DNA from: Acidobacteriaceae bacterium
Lineage (GTDB): Bacteria > Acidobacteriota > Terriglobia > Terriglobales > Acidobacteriaceae
Reading direction: 5' to 3'
Length of the DNA: 47,369 nucleotides
Assembly (NCBI GenBank): GCA_030041515.1
Contig: JASHNS010000055.1
Span: 1 to 47,369 of the forward strand
Positions 1 through 7,806 of this stretch are shown piece by piece (the stretch's first letter is position 1; every line of letters starts with the position of its first letter). The notes under the pieces were generated by a model. That model made no database searches, had not been told where the DNA came from, and worked only from the letters and a program-made list of their open reading frames with translations. The translations under genes and the position numbers were made by a program.

Positions 1-163
1 CTTCGGCGCGCTTATGCTCGAACATGTTGATGCCGTTCACGCCGAACACAGCGTTGTACCCGAACCCAAGCGCGGCCAGCACCACCAGAACCGTGGCGCT
101 CCGCCGGCGATTGCGATAGGCCCAGCCGGCCACCTGGATCATCGCGCGCTGCGCCGGATTCAT
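1..163 (-). CDS. FtsB/DivIC-like septum formation initiator (3' end beyond window)
   Basis: Only the first 54 codons are inside the window and the frame stays open to the left edge. They encode a short basic N-terminus with several Arg, a single hydrophobic segment (about residues 24-40) and then an NGINMFEHKRAE stretch. FtsB/DivIC proteins have this plan: a small cytoplasmic tail, one TM helix and a periplasmic coiled coil that often begins with a G-x-N-G motif. In other bacteria they form a complex with FtsL and FtsQ/DivIB that activates septal peptidoglycan synthesis. The ATG at 163 is preceded by AGAGG at five-base spacing; an in-frame GTG lies nine codons further upstream. The gene follows the phosphohexomutase on the same strand after 53 bases and may be co-transcribed with it. 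The coiled coil itself cannot be checked because it lies outside the window. Confidence 0.7.
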   Translation of the reverse strand, partial: MNPAQRAMIQVAGWAYRNRRRSATVLVVLAALGFGYNAVFGVNGINMFEHKRAE

Positions 164-216
164 CTCCGCCTCTTTGACCGCTCCCCTCACTCCGCACTCA
201 TCTCCATTGCCCGTCC

Positions 217-1614
217 CTATGCCAGCACCCAATCTTTCGCCGCATCGCTCAGAGGTTCCCGGTCGCTCTCGCGCCGCGCCTCTGAATACACCCGCACCAC
301 CGGTTCCGTCCCGCTCAGCCGATAACAAACCCACGAGCCGTCAGCCAGAATTAACTTCAGCCCGTCAGTCCGTACCACCTGGGCCACCTTGCGCCCACCC
401 ACCTCGCTCGGATCCTTCTTTATCTTCTCAGTGAATTTTTCCTTCACGGCCGGCGTCAAGCGAAAATTCTCCCGATTCGGATAAAAGGAACCAACTGTGG
501 CAAATAGCCGACGCAGTTGCTCCCCCAGACTCGATCCGCGCACGGCCACCATCTCGGCAGCCAGCAAGCCCGCGATCACGCCGTCTTTCTCCGGAACATG
601 TCCCCGAATCGTGAGCCCCGCGCTCTCCTCGCCGCCAATCACGATCTTGTCCTGGTTGATCAACTCCCCGATGTACTTGAACCCGACTGGCGTCTCATAG
701 AGCGTGATGCCGTGACGCTCGGCCAGCGCATTCACAAGGTTCGTCGTCGCCACCGACTTCGCCACGCCGTTCTTCCACCCCCGTGTCTCCACCAGATAAT
801 CGAAGAGCAGCGCGATCACGTAGTTTGGCTGGATGAACGTCCCATCGCCGTCGACTATGCCGAACCGATCCGCGTCGCCGTCCGTCGCTACGCCGATCGC
901 CGCTCCTGTTTCCTTCATCTTCGCTTTGCACTCGCCCAGCAGATGATCGTCCGGCTCCGGAGCGTGCCCGCCAAACAGCACGTCGCGAGTATCGTGTACT
1001 GTCGCTGTCTCCACGCCATGCTCGCGCAGGATGTGGCAGGTATACCCCCGCGCCGCGCCCCAGAAAGGATCGAAAACCACCTTCAGGCCGGCCTTTTTGA
1101 TCGCCGGCAGATCCACCAGTTCCGCCAGCCGCTTCAGGTAATCCGGCTTCACATCCACCTGTTCGAATTGCGCAGCGGAGTCCGGCAACGCCGCCCCCCC
1201 ATCGCCCAGCCTGCGGATATTCGCCTCAATCTGCCCCGTCACCTCCGGCAGCGCCGGCGCGCCATCCGGCGTCGAGTACTTGATCCCGTTGTACTCCGGT
1301 GGATTGTGCGACGCCGTAAAGTTGATCGACCCTCCCGTCTTCAGCCGCCGTACCGCATAGGCGATCGCGGGCGTCGGCGCCGGCTCCGGAATCACCAGCG
1401 GCGTCACGCCACGGGCCGCCAGCACTTTGGCCGCTTCGGCCACGAAGGTCTCTCCCAAAAACCGCGGGTCGCGCCCCACTAAAACGGCCTTTGGCCCGCT
1501 CTGCGCGGTCACATACTGCGCGATTCCAGCGACCGCGCGCCGAATATTGGCGAGCGTAAAATCTTCCGCGACGACGGCGCGCCACCCTGACGTCCCGAAT
1601 TTGATCTCGGTCAT
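217..1614 (-). CDS. Phosphoglucomutase/phosphomannomutase family protein
   Basis: 465 aa, a full-length alpha-D-phosphohexomutase. The four signature loops are present in order: the active-site serine loop TASHNPPEYNG (Ser102), the metal-binding loop DGDADR (245-250), the sugar-binding loop GGEESAG (327-333) and the C-terminal phosphate-binding loop RLSGTEP (432-438). The family interconverts hexose 1- and 6-phosphates through a phosphoserine. The GGEES loop fits glucose or mannose substrates better than the glucosamine-specific GlmM type, but the exact sugar cannot be fixed by reading. Cytosolic, with no signal peptide. The ATG at 1614 has GGGGA at about seven-base spacing. It is divergent from cutA and lies upstream of the ftsB-like gene. 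Confidence 0.93.
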   Translation of the reverse strand: MTEIKFGTSGWRAVVAEDFTLANIRRAVAGIAQYVTAQSGPKAVLVGRDPRFLGETFVAEAAKVLAARGVTPLVIPEPAPTPAIAYAVRRLKTGGSINFTASHNPPEYNGIKYSTPDGAPALPEVTGQIEANIRRLGDGGAALPDSAAQFEQVDVKPDYLKRLAELVDLPAIKKAGLKVVFDPFWGAARGYTCHILREHGVETATVHDTRDVLFGGHAPEPDDHLLGECKAKMKETGAAIGVATDGDADRFGIVDGDGTFIQPNYVIALLFDYLVETRGWKNGVAKSVATTNLVNALAERHGITLYETPVGFKYIGELINQDKIVIGGEESAGLTIRGHVPEKDGVIAGLLAAEMVAVRGSSLGEQLRRLFATVGSFYPNRENFRLTPAVKEKFTEKIKKDPSEVGGRKVAQVVRTDGLKLILADGSWVCYRLSGTEPVVRVYSEARRESDREPLSDAAKDWVLA

Positions 1615-1697
1615 GCGTGTTCCCCAGTGCGAGCCAGGTCTGATTCAGTTCCGGTTCAGTTTTATGATGCTTTCAGTTGCTTTCCTGCTCCGCACCG

Positions 1698-2036
1698 ATG
1701 ATTGTACCCACGCCATCAATTCGCCTGGTGATGTCCACCGCCCCTTCGCGCGATGAAGCCGGCCGCATCGCTGCAGCCCTGCTGGAGGCCCATTTGGCCG
1801 CATGCGTCAATCTCGTCCCCGGTATCAGCTCCCTCTATCGCTGGCAGGGCGAAGTGGAAAACGCGGATGAGGTCCTGCTTCTCATTAAAACAACCGTGGA
1901 GAATCTGGAGGCGGTCGAATTCACCCTCCGTCGGCTCCATTCCTATGAGCTCCCGGAGTTCCTGGTCCTGCGCCCGGACGCCGCTACCCAGGCGTATGCC
2001 GATTGGCTCGTCGCCGCATCCACTCATCGCTCGTAG
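1698..2036 (+). CDS. cutA: CutA divalent-ion tolerance protein
   Basis: 112 aa from the ATG at 1698; a TTG seven codons upstream (1677) is an alternative start and neither has a clear Shine-Dalgarno sequence. Recognisable CutA features are ST-A-P-S-R-DEAGRIA near the N-terminus, LAACVN-x-VPGISSLYRWQGE in the middle, and the terminal ELPEFLVL and YADWL segments. CutA proteins are small cytosolic trimers with a ferredoxin-like fold related to PII. They were linked to copper tolerance in E. coli, but their biochemical role is unsettled. The conserved Cys and the W-x-G-E-V segment are present. The 3' end overlaps the convergent glycine-zipper gene by 13 bases. Confidence 0.9.
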   Translation: MIVPTPSIRLVMSTAPSRDEAGRIAAALLEAHLAACVNLVPGISSLYRWQGEVENADEVLLLIKTTVENLEAVEFTLRRLHSYELPEFLVLRPDAATQAYADWLVAASTHRS

Positions 2037-2515
2037 ATGACCCGACCGTGCACCAGCGGCGCAAATCGGCCAATCAGCCCTCCCACGAGCCCGCCGACCA
2101 CCGCCCCCACCGTCGTATTTCCGCCCCGGCTGGCGCCGGAATCGTTCATGGCGCCCAGTCCGGCTCCCGCTCCTGCCCCGATCAGCGCGCCCAGCCCGAT
2201 GCTGCCCGCCACGTTTTCCAGGCGGATCTTCCTCACCGCCGCGCGATGGTAGACCATCGGTCGCGCCAGCAATCCCGCCGGCGGCGGGGGCGCCGGATCG
2301 ATCGAACATTGAATCGAATCCTCGTCGGCTCGGTTGAAGGCGCAATGATGCCACCGGTGTCCGAGTTGGATTGAAATCGGCACGCCCGGCGCAAGCCCTT
2401 CCACCGTGCTCCAGTCCGACCGGGAGTTATAGGGTTGCTGCGCGGATTGCGCTCCCGCCGAAACAGCAAGAACGCAGCCCAGAAACAGCCAGCTGATCAG
2501 GGATAGTCTTCGCAT
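2024..2515 (-). CDS. Exported glycine-zipper protein, function unknown
   Basis: 163 aa. A signal peptide is visible (basic MRR, hydrophobic core to about residue 20, likely cleavage after SAGAQ). The mature part has a proline run (PAPPPP) and ends with two glycine-rich hydrophobic stretches, IGLGALIGAGAGAGLG and VGAVVGGLVGGLIG. That is the pattern of glycine-zipper domains in outer-membrane or envelope proteins such as SlyB-like families. Two Cys in the mature part (HCAF and QCSID) could form a disulfide. It overlaps the 3' end of cutA in convergent orientation. I see no Shine-Dalgarno upstream. A TACGAT motif lies nine bases before the ATG and might be a -10 box. The exact function is not recognisable. 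Confidence 0.75.
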   Translation of the reverse strand: MRRLSLISWLFLGCVLAVSAGAQSAQQPYNSRSDWSTVEGLAPGVPISIQLGHRWHHCAFNRADEDSIQCSIDPAPPPPAGLLARPMVYHRAAVRKIRLENVAGSIGLGALIGAGAGAGLGAMNDSGASRGGNTTVGAVVGGLVGGLIGRFAPLVHGRVIYER

Positions 2516-2582
2516 AGCGAGACGATCGTAGCGCCGGTCGCATCGCTTGCGGTTGTTCGCTTAGGACACTTTTCCGGGTGTC

Positions 2583-3503
2583 TCAGGCCTGCGTCGGGTC
2601 TCCTTCCGAAGTCGAGAGCGATTGCTCATATTGCTTCAATTCGAGAAGGGAAGAGCCGCCCACGATAGGGAAGACAATGCAGCGGATCCGCTTCGGCAAC
2701 TCGCGCGCCGTCGCCGTATCGCATACCACCGCGGCCGCGCACTCCATGTCCGCCTGCCACCCGGGATGGCGCGCGTCGCGAATCACCAGAGCATCCGGGC
2801 TGAATCCGGCGGAGGCCATCATCGTCCCGGCAGCGTCCAGAAATCCCGGCCAGCGCGAAGCGATTCCCACCAGCACCTCCGTCGGCGCGGGCAGCCACGC
2901 GGCAAGGCTCGCCGGCGCGGACTGCACCTGCAGCACAATCAGATCCGCGGACGAGGATATCCGTTCGCGCACCGCGTCGGCTTTGCTGGGCAGCGTGAGA
3001 AAAGCCGCGCCTGCCATTTCCGGCGAGCGCAGATCTGCGAACCCGCACCCTTCCACGGGAAGCTGTACCGCCTCCTCCAGTTCTGCGAGCACGATGCGGC
3101 GCAGTTCCTCGTCCGGCTCAACCAGAACAAAACGGACCGGTGGTTGCGTGTCCAGCCACTTTCTCAAAGCTTTGCGCAGCGCTTGCAATGGCATCCCTGC
3201 GCGGCGCGATTCCAACACAAGATTGGCGATCAGCCGTTCAGGCGACGCGGACGCAGGAGCGCCAGTCGATCGCCGCACGTAAACCCCGCTGCCATGCCGG
3301 AATTCAACCCACCGCTCCTCGCGCAGTTGCCGGTAGGCGGCGCTCACCGTGTTCGGATGCAGTCGAAAGCGCCGCGCCATCTCGCGAGTGCTGGGCAGCC
3401 GCTCGCCTGGCGCAAGATCCCCGCACAGCACGCCCAGCGCAACCTGGGTCACCAGTTGTTGCCGGACGGGGACTTCGCTGCCTCGAGCGAACCAGAATCG
3501 CAT
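2583..3503 (-). CDS. GntR-family transcriptional regulator with uncharacterised C-terminal domain
   Basis: 306 aa. The first 75 residues are a GntR winged helix: VPVRQQLVTQVALGVLCGDLAPGERLPSTREMARRF is followed by LHPNTVSAAYRQLREERWVE and HGSGVYV. This matches the YtrA/MocR-type N-terminus. The remaining roughly 220 residues are not a PLP aminotransferase, so it is not a MocR protein, and not the FCD or UTRA type. They begin FVLVEPDEELRRIVLAELEE, reminiscent of a receiver or periplasmic-binding fold, and I cannot assign them. The start is supported by AAGGCG five bases or fewer upstream of the ATG at 3503. The much longer open frame upstream of that ATG is antisense-like composition over secA and is not part of the protein. 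It lies 59 bases downstream of secA on the same strand; its targets are unknown. Confidence 0.85.
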   Translation of the reverse strand: MRFWFARGSEVPVRQQLVTQVALGVLCGDLAPGERLPSTREMARRFRLHPNTVSAAYRQLREERWVEFRHGSGVYVRRSTGAPASASPERLIANLVLESRRAGMPLQALRKALRKWLDTQPPVRFVLVEPDEELRRIVLAELEEAVQLPVEGCGFADLRSPEMAGAAFLTLPSKADAVRERISSSADLIVLQVQSAPASLAAWLPAPTEVLVGIASRWPGFLDAAGTMMASAGFSPDALVIRDARHPGWQADMECAAAVVCDTATARELPKRIRCIVFPIVGGSSLLELKQYEQSLSTSEGDPTQA

Positions 3504-3562
3504 CGCGCCTTGAGTGTACGGCAACCACCGCGCGCCGGCGGTCGCAATCCTGCGCTCACCGC

Positions 3563-6553
3563 CTACCCTTCGTTCGCCCCGTGGCACTTCTTGTATTTCT
3601 TGCCCGATCCGCAGGGGCAAAGGTCGTTTCGCCCCACCTTTTCTCCCACTCTGCGCTGCGTCACCGTGCCGCCGCTGTCGCTGGCGCCCGCCATGCGCGC
3701 CTGTTCCAGCTCGCGCTTTTTCTTCCGCTCGAATTCGCGTTCCAGTGCGTCGATCGTCGTCTGGGGCGCGCGCGTGGGAATCGTCGCCGGTGCAGCAGGC
3801 GGCAAATGATGTCCGTTGCCCGAGGTTCCATCCGCCGATGCCACCGGCGGAGCCGCAGGAATCGCTGGCCGCGGACGCGCCGCCGCCTCCACCGGCCGCC
3901 CATCCGGCCCCACGATCCTCATATTGAACAGGAAACGCAGCGTGTCTTCCTGAAAGCGCCCCATCATGTCCTCGAACATCTCGAAGGACTCCTTTTTGTA
4001 GGCCACCAGCGGATCCTGCTGCGCGTATCCGCGCAGCCCGATCCCTTCTTTCAGGTGATCCATGTTCAGCAGGTGATCCTTCCACAGCCCATCCATCACG
4101 CTCAGCATGATCATCCGCTCGTGGAAGCGCATCTGCTGCTCCCCGATCAGCCCTTCCTTGCCTTCGTACTTCTCCTTCAGCTTCTCGAAGAGCGTCTCTC
4201 CCAGTTCGTGCCGCGTCATCTGCGTGGGTTCCACGCCCTCCGCCGTCATGTCGAATCCGAACAGCGCCGCCAGCTTTTCCTTCAGCCCCTTCACGTCCCA
4301 CTGGTCCGGATGCACCTTCTCGCCCGCATGCTCGTCCAGCATGTCGCTCAGCAGGTTCGGAACGTAATCCTCGACAATCAGATCCTTCTGGTCCAGCCCC
4401 TCCAGCAGTTGCCGGCGCAGCCCATAAACCGCCTCGCGCTGCTTGTTCATTACATCGTCGTACTCGAGCAAATGTTTGCGGGCCTCGAAGTTTTGCGACT
4501 CCACCGCCCGCTGCGCCCCTTCGATCCGCTTTGAGATCATCCGCGACTCGATCGGCATTCCCTCTTCCATGCCCATCTTCTGCAGCAGCGTCGATACCCA
4601 CTCCCGCGCGAAGATCCGCATCAGGTCGTCTTCGAGCGACAGATAAAATCGCGATGCTCCGGGGTCTCCCTGCCGTCCCGCGCGCCCGCGCAACTGGTTG
4701 TCGATGCGCCTCGACTCATGCCGCTCGGTGCCGAGGATATGCAGCCCGCCCGCCGTTACCACCTCTTCGTGCTCGTCCTTCGCCTTCGCGAAATGCCCCG
4801 CCGAGACGGTCTCCCAGTTCTCCAGCGACGTCTCGTATTCCTGCCCCTGATAGTAGAAACGCATCATCCCGGGGCCCGCATACGGGTTGATCGCCCCTTC
4901 CGCTGCGCTGATTGCCCGCGCCAGGCTCTTCTTCACCAGCTCCTGCCGCGCCACGAACTCAGGATTCCCCCCCAGCAGGATGTCCGTTCCGCGGCCGGCC
5001 ATGTTCGTCGCAATCGTCACCATGCCCAGCCGGCCCGCCTGCGCCACGATCTCCGCCTCGCGCTCGTGGAACTTTGCGTTCAGCACCGTGTGTCGCACGC
5101 CTTTGCGCGCCAGAATCTGCGAAAGCAGTTCGGACTTCTCAATCGACGTCGTACCCACCAGCACCGGCTGCCCCTTCTCATGCAGCGTCGCGATTTCATC
5201 CGCGACCGCGTGGTATTTCTCCTTCGCCGTCCTGAAGACCACGTCCGGGTTCTCGATGCGCAGCAGCGGACGGTTCGTGGGAATCACCACGATATCGAGC
5301 TTGTAGATCTCCCCGAACTCCGACGCCTCTGTCTCCGCCGTTCCCGTCATTCCCGCCAGTTTCTTGTAGAGCCGAAAGTAATTCTGAAAGGTGATCGTCG
5401 CCAGCGTCTGATCTTCGCGCCGGATATTGACGCCTTCTTTCGCTTCGACCGCCTGATGCAGCCCATCGGACCAGCGCCGCCCCGGCATCATGCGGCCCGT
5501 GAACTCGTCCACGATGATGACTTCGCCGTCCTTCACCACATACTGCACATCGCGCTTGTACAGCGTGTGCGCCTTGATCGCCGTCTCGACGTGGTGCTTG
5601 AGCTCCCAGTTTTCCGGATCCGCTATATTGCCGATCCCCAGCAGTTTCTCAATTTTCTCCCAGCCTTCGTCCGTCACCGTGATGGTCTTGTGTTTCTCAT
5701 CCACCACGTAATCCCCGGTCAGGATCTTCTCCTCAAGGCTCTTCTCGATCTCCTCACCCTGCTCCAGCGACGGAATGATTCGGTTCACCCGCACATATTT
5801 GTCCGTCGTCTGGTCCGTCGGTCCGGAAATGATCAGCGGCGTCCGGGCTTCGTCGATCAGGATCGAGTCCACTTCGTCCACGATCGAGAAGTAGTGCCCG
5901 CGCTGCACGCAGTCCGCCAGCTCGAACTTCATGTTGTCGCGCAGATAATCGAAGCCAAATTCGTTGTTCGTCCCGTAGGTGATATCCGAGCCGTACGCGT
6001 TCCTGCGCTGGTTGTCGTCGAGGTCATGGACGATCACGCCCACCGTCAGCCCCAGGAACTCGTAGATCTTTCCCATCCATTCGGCATCGCGCTTGGCCAG
6101 ATAATCGTTCACCGTGACCACGTGAACGCCGTGCCCGGCCAGCGCATTCAGATAAACCGGCAGCGTTGCCACCAGCGTCTTGCCTTCGCCGGTCTTCATT
6201 TCCGCAATCTTGCCCTGGTGCAGTACCATGCCGCCCACCAGCTGCACGTCGAAGTGCCGCATGTTCACGGCGCGACGACCGGCTTCCCGGACCACCGCGA
6301 ACGCCTCGGGCAAGATGTCGTTCAGTGCCTGCTTTTCCGCCGTCGCCCGCGCGTCATCGTCCGTAATGCCTTCCAGAGCCGCGGCAATGCGCGCGCGGAA
6401 TTCCACCGTCTTCCCGCGCAGCTGCTCGTCGCTGAGCGCCTGAATCTGTGGCTCGAGCGCGTTGATCTCGCGCACCGCGGGCAGCAGCTTTTTCACTACC
6501 CGCTCGTTGCTGGTACCAAATATTTTTGTAAGAACGTTGTTGCTCAAGATCAT
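3563..6553 (-). CDS. secA: Preprotein translocase ATPase SecA
   Basis: 996 aa, the motor that drives unfolded preproteins through SecYEG. Seen in order: N-terminus [17 protein letters not shown], Walker A TGEGKT (about 121-126), [15 protein letters not shown] covering Walker B (about 226-240), the preprotein cross-linking region, helicase motif [24 protein letters not shown], the helical scaffold domain, a Pro/Ala-rich linker and a C-terminal zinc-binding SEC-C motif [17 protein letters not shown] that can contact SecB or the ribosome. The frame is open far upstream, but homology begins at this ATG. The AAGG directly abutting the ATG is too close to serve it, and would suit a TTG two codons downstream, so the start is uncertain by two residues. 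The 283 bases between it and the divergent DoxX gene must hold its promoter; none is clear. Confidence 0.97.
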   Translation of the reverse strand: MILSNNVLTKIFGTSNERVVKKLLPAVREINALEPQIQALSDEQLRGKTVEFRARIAAALEGITDDDARATAEKQALNDILPEAFAVVREAGRRAVNMRHFDVQLVGGMVLHQGKIAEMKTGEGKTLVATLPVYLNALAGHGVHVVTVNDYLAKRDAEWMGKIYEFLGLTVGVIVHDLDDNQRRNAYGSDITYGTNNEFGFDYLRDNMKFELADCVQRGHYFSIVDEVDSILIDEARTPLIISGPTDQTTDKYVRVNRIIPSLEQGEEIEKSLEEKILTGDYVVDEKHKTITVTDEGWEKIEKLLGIGNIADPENWELKHHVETAIKAHTLYKRDVQYVVKDGEVIIVDEFTGRMMPGRRWSDGLHQAVEAKEGVNIRREDQTLATITFQNYFRLYKKLAGMTGTAETEASEFGEIYKLDIVVIPTNRPLLRIENPDVVFRTAKEKYHAVADEIATLHEKGQPVLVGTTSIEKSELLSQILARKGVRHTVLNAKFHEREAEIVAQAGRLGMVTIATNMAGRGTDILLGGNPEFVARQELVKKSLARAISAAEGAINPYAGPGMMRFYYQGQEYETSLENWETVSAGHFAKAKDEHEEVVTAGGLHILGTERHESRRIDNQLRGRAGRQGDPGASRFYLSLEDDLMRIFAREWVSTLLQKMGMEEGMPIESRMISKRIEGAQRAVESQNFEARKHLLEYDDVMNKQREAVYGLRRQLLEGLDQKDLIVEDYVPNLLSDMLDEHAGEKVHPDQWDVKGLKEKLAALFGFDMTAEGVEPTQMTRHELGETLFEKLKEKYEGKEGLIGEQQMRFHERMIMLSVMDGLWKDHLLNMDHLKEGIGLRGYAQQDPLVAYKKESFEMFEDMMGRFQEDTLRFLFNMRIVGPDGRPVEAAARPRPAIPAAPPVASADGTSGNGHHLPPAAPATIPTRAPQTTIDALEREFERKKKRELEQARMAGASDSGGTVTQRRVGEKVGRNDLCPCGSGKKYKKCHGANEG

Positions 6554-6836
6554 CCTTCGGCGGCTTCTTGTAAGCGCGCGCTCGACTTTGTAACGCGCTC
6601 TGCCCGCCTCCCGCTGAATAAAGGGGTCCCTTCTTAGTTTAGTCGAGACCGGAGGATTTCGCTGTTCGCGCGCATCTCCGGAATCCCGCCCGCAACGATC
6701 CAGCCCCAACGCCCCTCTCCCGTTCTTCCGCCGAATGCAGAGATCCTTCCCGCGACTCTTCTGGCGTCTTGTGAGTCCAATTCGCGTACTCTGATGGGTT
6801 CGCAGCTTTTGCCCAATCCAGTCTCGGGAGACTCCT

Positions 6837-7268
6837 TTGAAAGCACTCTTTGCCACGTCTCGCGACGCCAGCCTGACCGTCGCGCGTTTGATTCTCGCTT
6901 CCATCTTCTTCGCGCACGGCGCACAGAAGGCCCTGGGCTGGTTCGGCGGCGCCGGATTTCACGGCACCATGCACATGTTCACTGTCTACATGAATATTCC
7001 CGCCGTCTTCGCCTTTCTCGCCATTGTCGCCGAGTTTGTCGGCAGTCTCGGGCTCTTCGTCGGCTTTCTCACCCGCATCGCCGCGTTCGGGCTGGTGGTG
7101 GTCATGCTCGTCGCCATCTTCAAGGTCAGCCTGGCCAACGGCCTGCTGGGCCGCCCAGGGCATGAGGGATTCGAATTCCCGCTCAGTCTTCTCGCCCTGG
7201 CCTTTGTCATCATGATCCAGGGCGCCGGCGCCTTGTCCATCGACCGGGCCATCGCCCCGAAACAGTAG
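6837..7268 (+). CDS. DoxX-family membrane protein
   Basis: 143 aa with four hydrophobic segments (about 15-30, 53-72, 78-98 and 117-133), the usual DoxX topology. [27 protein letters not shown] near the start and the [18 protein letters not shown] segment are typical of this family (DoxX/YphA). Members are four-helix inner-membrane proteins; some act with thioredoxin-like or sulfur-metabolism partners, but most are uncharacterised. The start is a TTG at 6837 with GGGAG ending six bases upstream. The next ATG would remove the first TM helix, so TTG is preferred. It stands alone between divergent secA and the tRNA genes, so context gives no functional hint. Confidence 0.88.
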   Translation: MKALFATSRDASLTVARLILASIFFAHGAQKALGWFGGAGFHGTMHMFTVYMNIPAVFAFLAIVAEFVGSLGLFVGFLTRIAAFGLVVVMLVAIFKVSLANGLLGRPGHEGFEFPLSLLALAFVIMIQGAGALSIDRAIAPKQ

Positions 7269-7293
7269 AAGCTGCAATCGGAGCGTGATGCTC

Positions 7294-7330
7294 GGGTGCT
7301 CCACATCCGCCGGGAGTTGCCAGAGGGGAG
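7294..7330 (+). repeat. Degenerate copy of the GGGTGCYCCAC intergenic hairpin family
   Basis: The left arm GGGTGCTCCACATCCGCC agrees with the copy at 45736 at 16 of 18 positions. The right arm (TTGCCAGAGGGGAG) has decayed, so pairing is poor. It lies between the DoxX gene and the tRNA-Gly promoter. See the related copies at 30078, 36512, 45736 and 46694. Confidence 0.5.
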
Positions 7331-7351
7331 AGAGCTCATGCCGCCGTTTCG

Positions 7352-7380
7352 TTGACCCCTCTGCGCCTGCTCGTTATACT
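7352..7380 (+). promoter_or_regulatory. Sigma-70-type promoter of tRNA-Gly
   Basis: TTGACC (7352-7357), a 17-base spacer and TATACT (7375-7380). The predicted start of transcription is near 7387, only a few bases before the tRNA at 7394. This is the clearest promoter in the window and gives a local reference for -35/-10 boxes used elsewhere here. Confidence 0.85.
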
Positions 7381-7393
7381 CAGGGGGAACCAT

Positions 7394-7468
7394 GCGGGAG
7401 TAGCTCAGTGGTAGAGCATCGCCTTGCCAAGGCGAGGGTCGCGGGTTCAAGTCCCGTCTCCCGCTCCA
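7394..7468 (+). tRNA. tRNA-Gly (anticodon GCC)
   Basis: 75 bases including encoded CCA. The acceptor stem GCGGGAG pairs with CTCCCGC (7458-7464), followed by T and CCA. The D arm begins GCTCAGTGGTAGAGC. The anticodon stem TCGCC/GGCGA encloses loop TTGCCAA with GCC at 7426-7428. The T arm reads CGGGTTCAAGTCCCG. All stems pair. It is driven by the TTGACC/TATACT promoter just upstream and followed 76 bases later by tRNA-Cys. Confidence 0.97.
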
Positions 7469-7544
7469 GCCTTCCGGGGAATTGCCTGCTTGGATTGCGG
7501 TAACCTGTCCGGACGTCGTTTCTGGATTACAATTCCCTGTTCAG

Positions 7545-7619
7545 GGCGCGGTACCCAAGTGGTAAGGGAGAGGTCTGCAAAACCTTTATGCGTCGGTTCG
7601 ATTCCGACCCGCGCCTCCA
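7545..7619 (+). tRNA. tRNA-Cys (anticodon GCA)
   Basis: 75 bases including encoded CCA. Acceptor GGCGCGG pairs with CCGCGCC (7609-7615). The D arm contains the AAGTGGTAAGG loop typical of tRNA-Cys. Anticodon loop CTGCAAA has GCA at 7577-7579. The T arm is GTCGG-TTCGATT-CCGAC. A TACAAT -10-like box (7528-7533) lies 11 bases upstream, so it may have its own promoter, although no good -35 box is visible; it could also be read with tRNA-Gly. The last 23 bases recur with two mismatches at 23536-23558. The 187 bases from here to 7807 hold nothing I recognise. Confidence 0.96.
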
Positions 7620-7806
7620 GTTTAAATTCAATAAGATCAACAGCAGCGCGCCCAATTCTCTCGCCTGCGTGCTCGATCGCAGCTCCCGCCGGCAGCCGAG
7701 CCGAATATCTCCATCCGGCGCACGTGGCGGTTCCGGCAGCTTCTGCTCAATCAGGGCATTCATCCGCGAAATCCTTGCCTGACCCAATGGAACTGCGGGA
7801 TCGGAC

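Noticed and set aside
517-1482. 321-residue plus-strand frame opposite the phosphohexomutase
   Set aside because: It is the antisense shadow of a gene with all catalytic motifs; its product is rich in Arg/His and has no recognisable domain.
3504-4601. Long minus-strand open frame that would extend the GntR regulator by 365 residues at its N-terminus
   Set aside because: It overlaps secA on the same strand in another frame, has Gly/Arg/Ala-rich composition typical of off-frame high-GC DNA, and the GntR winged helix with its own ribosome site begins at 3503.
4718-6637. 639-residue plus-strand frame opposite secA
   Set aside because: It mirrors secA codons; composition is His/Arg/Leu-rich and no domain is seen.
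6554-6904. N-terminal extension of SecA by about 117 residues
   Set aside because: The extension has no SecA similarity and overlaps the divergent DoxX gene; the conserved SecA N-terminus starts at 6553.
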